Below are positions 5,878 to 8,990 of a stretch of 8,990 nucleotides of DNA, piece after piece. The notes under the pieces were generated by a model that saw only the letters and a list, made by a program, of their open reading frames with translations, did not search any database and had not been told where the DNA came from. How positions within the stretch are numbered: position 1 is the first letter of the stretch; each line of letters opens with the position of its first letter. The DNA lies in assembly GCA_002469305.1 (NCBI GenBank), contig DKEY01000108.1, positions 1-8,990 on the forward strand, given 5' to 3'. Position numbers and translations under genes: made by a program. Source of the stretch: Sulfurospirillum sp. UBA6810. GTDB lineage: Bacteria > Campylobacterota > Campylobacteria > Campylobacterales > Sulfurospirillaceae.

Positions 5878-7467
5878 GTGAGAAAAAAAATCCAAGATTT
5901 GTCATGGGTAGGAATAACAACGATACTCACTTTCGTTGTTATCTTACCTATTTGTTTAATAGTCATTTATGCACTCAGTGCTGATGGAGAAGTACTGGCG
6001 CATATAAAAGAGACTGTACTTTTTGAGTATATTAAAAATACTATTATACTGCTTGTGTATGTTTGTGCACTTTCACTCCTCTTTGGTGTTGGAAGTGCCT
6101 TCTTTTTGACATTTTATAAGATAAAATTTGAAAAAATTATAGTAATTGGACTTATGTTGCCATTTGCAATTCCAACTTATATTCTTGGATTTATATACTC
6201 TGATTTGCTTGGTTATTATAGTTATTTTCACCTATTTTTAATCTCTTTGGGGATAAAAAATTATATAGATATTTTAAATATCCATAGCGTGAGTATTATC
6301 TTGGCATTAGCTTTGTATCCATATGTTTTTATGATAGTAAGAGCATCCTTTAAAAAAAATTCAAGTACCATCATCAATCCAGCCCTTTCACTCGGACTTT
6401 CTCAATCTCGTGCTTTATTTAAACTCGTATTGCCTCTTAATAGAGTTGCGATTGTCGCGGGACTCTCTCTTGTTATGATGGAGACTATCAGTGAATATGG
6501 AGTTGTAAGTTACTATGGTATCAACACTTTAAGCACTGCTATATTTTCAACTTGGTTTGGCATGGGTGATTCTGGAAGTGCTGCTTATATCTCATCCATC
6601 GCGATGATATTTATTCTAAGTGTCTTGGTCTTAGAGAAGTACTCTCAAGGCAAAGCAAAGTACACACTAGAATCTACACAAAAACCTATCCGCAAAATAG
6701 AATTAAAAGGGATAAAAAAAGTAGGTGCATATCTGTTTTTATCTTTTCCTCTTTTGTTTGGATTTCTCATCCCGATAGTGTGGATTATCTATTATAGTGC
6801 TATCAACTTTCATAAAATGTTAGAAAAAGAGTTCTTACATGTAATAACAAATTCCCTATTTGCAGGGGTTTTGTCTTCTGTTGTTATAGTTGTCATATCT
6901 TTGGTTATAGCCTATACTTTTAGGATAATCCCAAATACATACACAAAGTATCTCACAAGAGTAGCAACACTTGGTTATAGTATGCCAGGAGCTGTTGTTG
7001 CCATCGGTATCATTATCCTTTTTGGTGATTTTGACAATTATCTTATCGAGCATTTTTCACTCGCAGAGTTACTGCTTAGTGGGACTATATTTGCTCTTTG
7101 TTTTGGCTATGTTGCGAGATTTTTAGCAGTAGGTTTAAATGCCATAGGCTCAGCTTTTTCAAAGATAGGTACCAATATAAACAAAGCTTCAAGAAACTTA
7201 GGAAAATCACCACTCAAAACACTTTTACATGTAGAGATACCGCTTTTAAAAGGGTATATTTTTATCGCATTTTTGATGGTTTTGATTGATGTTTTAAAAG
7301 AGTTGCCCTTAACTTTGATTTTAAGACCCTTCAACTATGAAACACTTGCAACAAAAGTTTATGAATTAGCAATCAATGAGATGGTACAAGAGTCATCTAT
7401 CTACGCTTTATTTATAGTACTTTTATCTTTTATCCCTATCCTCATGAGCACAAAGGTTTACAAATGA
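5878..7467 (+). CDS. Fe(III) ABC transporter permease, fused two-domain (FbpB/FutB type)
   Basis: This inner-membrane channel subunit imports ferric iron handed over by the periplasmic protein. At 529 residues it is a tandem fusion of two permease domains, the usual FbpB/ThiP-like arrangement. The first half is about residues 10-255 and the second about 283-527, joined by a charged cytoplasmic linker (254-281). Each half has about six hydrophobic spans and one cytoplasmic EAA-type loop that docks on the ATPase: INPALSLGLSQSRALFKLVLP (166-186) and INKASRNLGKSPLKTLLHVEIP (434-455). The GTG start is forced, since an in-frame TAA (the stop of the binding-protein gene) lies six bases upstream; only a weak GGA ribosome site is seen, so translation is probably coupled to that gene. 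The stop overlaps the ATPase start as ATGA. Confidence 0.92.
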   Translation: MRKKIQDLSWVGITTILTFVVILPICLIVIYALSADGEVLAHIKETVLFEYIKNTIILLVYVCALSLLFGVGSAFFLTFYKIKFEKIIVIGLMLPFAIPTYILGFIYSDLLGYYSYFHLFLISLGIKNYIDILNIHSVSIILALALYPYVFMIVRASFKKNSSTIINPALSLGLSQSRALFKLVLPLNRVAIVAGLSLVMMETISEYGVVSYYGINTLSTAIFSTWFGMGDSGSAAYISSIAMIFILSVLVLEKYSQGKAKYTLESTQKPIRKIELKGIKKVGAYLFLSFPLLFGFLIPIVWIIYYSAINFHKMLEKEFLHVITNSLFAGVLSSVVIVVISLVIAYTFRIIPNTYTKYLTRVATLGYSMPGAVVAIGIIILFGDFDNYLIEHFSLAELLLSGTIFALCFGYVARFLAVGLNAIGSAFSKIGTNINKASRNLGKSPLKTLLHVEIPLLKGYIFIAFLMVLIDVLKELPLTLILRPFNYETLATKVYELAINEMVQESSIYALFIVLLSFIPILMSTKVYK

Positions 7468-8444
7468 TACTTACACTCAAAAATATCTCCAAAAAATTTG
7501 AAAAACAAGAGATTTTAAAAGACATAAATTTTAGCCTAGAAAAAGGGGAAATACTAACAATCCTAGGCTCGAGTGGCAGTGGAAAAAGTACTATACTCAA
7601 CCTCATAGCTGGTTTTGAAAAGCCAAATTCAGGCACTATACAACTAGGTTCAAAAGAGATAAATTCTAAAAACACTTTTGTGGAACCACATAAAAGAAAT
7701 ATAGGATTTGTTTTTCAAAATTATGCACTTTTCCCACATATAAATGTTTTTGAAAATATAGCTTTTGGTATCTCTCATGAGGATATCAACAAGCAAAAAA
7801 GAGTTGTTGATAAGATGATAGAGTTGATGAGACTAGAGGGTTTGCAAAAGAGATATCCACATGAACTCTCAGGTGGACAGCAACAACGTGTTGCGCTTGC
7901 GAGGACTTTGGCAACAGAGCCTGAGTTGATACTCTTTGATGAAGCTTTTTCAAATATAGATTCTATTTTAAAATCACGCATCGAAAATGAACTTATCGAG
8001 ATTATCAAAGACAATGGCTTAAGTGCTATATTTGTCACCCATGATGCAAAAGAGGCTTTAAATATCAGCGATAAGATAGCATATTTGGAAGATGGAAAGA
8101 TACTGCAACTCTCAACTCCACACCAGATGTATAATTGTCCATTGAGTCAAAGTGTCGCTTCTTTTTTTGGAAAAGCAAACTTTATAGAAAAAAGCTCAAA
8201 AACATACTGTATAAGACCTCAAATGTGTAAGGCTGATCAAAATTTTGGTAAAATACGAGCTCTTATAAAAAGAGTTTCTTATCTTGGTGAAAAGTACGAG
8301 CTGGAAGTTTGTTTTGAGTATGAAAACAAAGACTATACCTTTACGATATATGTTGATGATAGCTTTGATGTATCCCAGGAGTTTATATATTTTGACATTG
8401 ATTGGGAGAGAAGTGCGATGATTGAACAGAGCTGTAAACTATGA
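7464..8444 (+). CDS. Fe(III) ABC transporter ATP-binding protein (FbpC type)
   Basis: This is the energising subunit of the ferric-iron importer. The 326 residues contain an ABC domain with Walker A GSSGSGKST (35-43), Q-loop Q85 in GFVFQN, signature LSGGQQQR (135-142), Walker B LILFDE (155-160), a D-loop reading SNID (163-166) instead of the common SALD, and H-loop H193 in VTHD. After about residue 240 a C-terminal domain of TOBE type follows (YCIRPQM, then KRVSYLGEKYELEV, about 246-312), as in FbpC-like importers and other CUT/MOI-type ATPases. All catalytic residues are intact. The ATG overlaps the permease stop by four bases (ATGA), and the same overlap links it to mntP downstream, so the three genes are tightly coupled. 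Confidence 0.94.
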   Translation: MILTLKNISKKFEKQEILKDINFSLEKGEILTILGSSGSGKSTILNLIAGFEKPNSGTIQLGSKEINSKNTFVEPHKRNIGFVFQNYALFPHINVFENIAFGISHEDINKQKRVVDKMIELMRLEGLQKRYPHELSGGQQQRVALARTLATEPELILFDEAFSNIDSILKSRIENELIEIIKDNGLSAIFVTHDAKEALNISDKIAYLEDGKILQLSTPHQMYNCPLSQSVASFFGKANFIEKSSKTYCIRPQMCKADQNFGKIRALIKRVSYLGEKYELEVCFEYENKDYTFTIYVDDSFDVSQEFIYFDIDWERSAMIEQSCKL

Positions 8445-8990
8445 TAGAAGTTTTTATACTAGCCCTTGCCCTTAGTATGGATGCTTTTGCTGTCTCTATC
8501 GGGCTTGGGGCAAAAAGCTTACATGTAAGTAAAAAATTTGCCATAAAAGTAGCTTTGTACTTTGGTTTTTTTCAGGCATTTATGCCTTTTGTTGGCTATC
8601 TAGCAGGTATAGGGCTTGAGAGTTTTATCAAAGAAATTGACCATTGGGTAGCTTTTGTGCTTTTAGGAGCTATCGGTGCGAAGATGATATATGAATCGCT
8701 TGGCGAAAAAGTAGAAGAGGAGATAAGCAAGGTATCCAACAAGATACTTTTAACACTTGCTATCGCTACGAGTATAGATGCGATGGCAGCTGGATTTACA
8801 CTCTCTTTGTTTGATTTGCCTTTTTTAGTTTCTATCCTTATCATCGGTGTTACTACTTTTGCATTTAGTTTTTTTGGTGTTTTTATCGGGAGCAAAGGTG
8901 GTACATTTTTCGAGTCGTATGCAGAGTTTTTTGGTGGCGTAGTTTTAGTTGGTATAGGCATTAAAATCTTACTTGAACATCTTGGTTTTT
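8441..8990 (+). CDS. mntP: Manganese exporter MntP (3' end cut by window)
   Basis: MntP is a small six-helix inner-membrane efflux protein for Mn2+. The frame stays open from ATG 8441 to the last base, giving 183 codons; typical members have about 185-190 residues, so only a few residues are missing. Family hallmarks are ALALSMDAFAVSIGLG (8-23, with D14) and its internal-duplication counterpart LAIATSIDAMAAGFTLSL (with D113), both aspartates being conserved in MntP. LLGAIGAKMIYESLGE and the final GGVVLVGIGIKILLEH also fit. The start overlaps the ATPase stop as ATGA, so the gene belongs to the iron-import operon. No separate promoter or yybP-ykoY manganese riboswitch precedes it. This implies Fur rather than Mn-riboswitch control, which is an inference. 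Confidence 0.92.
   Translation, partial: MIEVFILALALSMDAFAVSIGLGAKSLHVSKKFAIKVALYFGFFQAFMPFVGYLAGIGLESFIKEIDHWVAFVLLGAIGAKMIYESLGEKVEEEISKVSNKILLTLAIATSIDAMAAGFTLSLFDLPFLVSILIIGVTTFAFSFFGVFIGSKGGTFFESYAEFFGGVVLVGIGIKILLEHLGF

Noticed and set aside
5872..5880. The binding-protein gene and the permease gene are in the same frame, separated only by TAA TTT, so stop-codon readthrough would give a fusion.
   Set aside because: The binding protein is periplasmic while the permease N-terminus is expected in the cytoplasm, so a fusion would be topologically awkward. The family is normally encoded as separate proteins, and nothing suggests a readthrough signal.
8596..8961. A 121-residue open frame on the minus strand opposite the window end.
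   Set aside because: It lies antisense to mntP, whose plus-strand frame has clear family motifs; the minus-strand translation has low-complexity Ser/Lys/Pro composition typical of a shadow frame.

Overview
The window looks like chromosomal DNA from a Campylobacterota (epsilonproteobacterial) species, probably close to Sulfurimonas. The evidence is low-GC coding sequence, a fliM-fliY flagellar switch pair in which FliY has a CheC-like front half, promoters with an A/T-rich TATAAT -10 but no clear -35, and a generally compact layout. The genus is an inference. No mobile element, CRISPR array, rRNA or tRNA is visible, and no stretch over 300 bases lacks a gene.

Left block (1-3706, all +): fliM, fliY, a LOG-family (TIGR00730) nucleotide hydrolase and the tRNA 2-thiouridylase gene mnmA. 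They are packed with a 1-base overlap, zero spacing and a 5-base gap, so they are likely cotranscribed. A hairpin running from the mnmA stop codon to the stop codon of the next, convergent gene closes this block.

Middle block (3726-4799): a small secreted EF-hand protein with a Met/Gly-rich tail is on the minus strand. A Nudix hydrolase that resembles eukaryotic NUDT16 (U8 snoRNA-decapping enzyme type) diverges from it on the plus strand. The 129-base region between them holds a TATAAT box for the EF-hand gene, preceded by an 11-base-period direct repeat that could bind a response regulator.

Right block (4797-8990, all +): a metal-homeostasis operon. Two near-identical Fur-box-like sites, 41 bases apart, precede a periplasmic Fe(III)-binding protein, a fused two-domain permease and an ATPase, which together form an FbpABC/FutABC-type iron importer. 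A mntP manganese-exporter gene follows through an ATGA overlap and is cut by the window end. The downstream Fur-like site covers the -10 box, so the operon is probably repressed when iron is sufficient. Iron import and manganese export would then rise together under iron starvation.

Most of the window is ordinary core genome. The points most worth following are the duplicated Fur-like operator, the Fe-import/Mn-export coupling, the NUDT16-like Nudix protein, and the EF-hand protein with its Met-rich tail and structured promoter.
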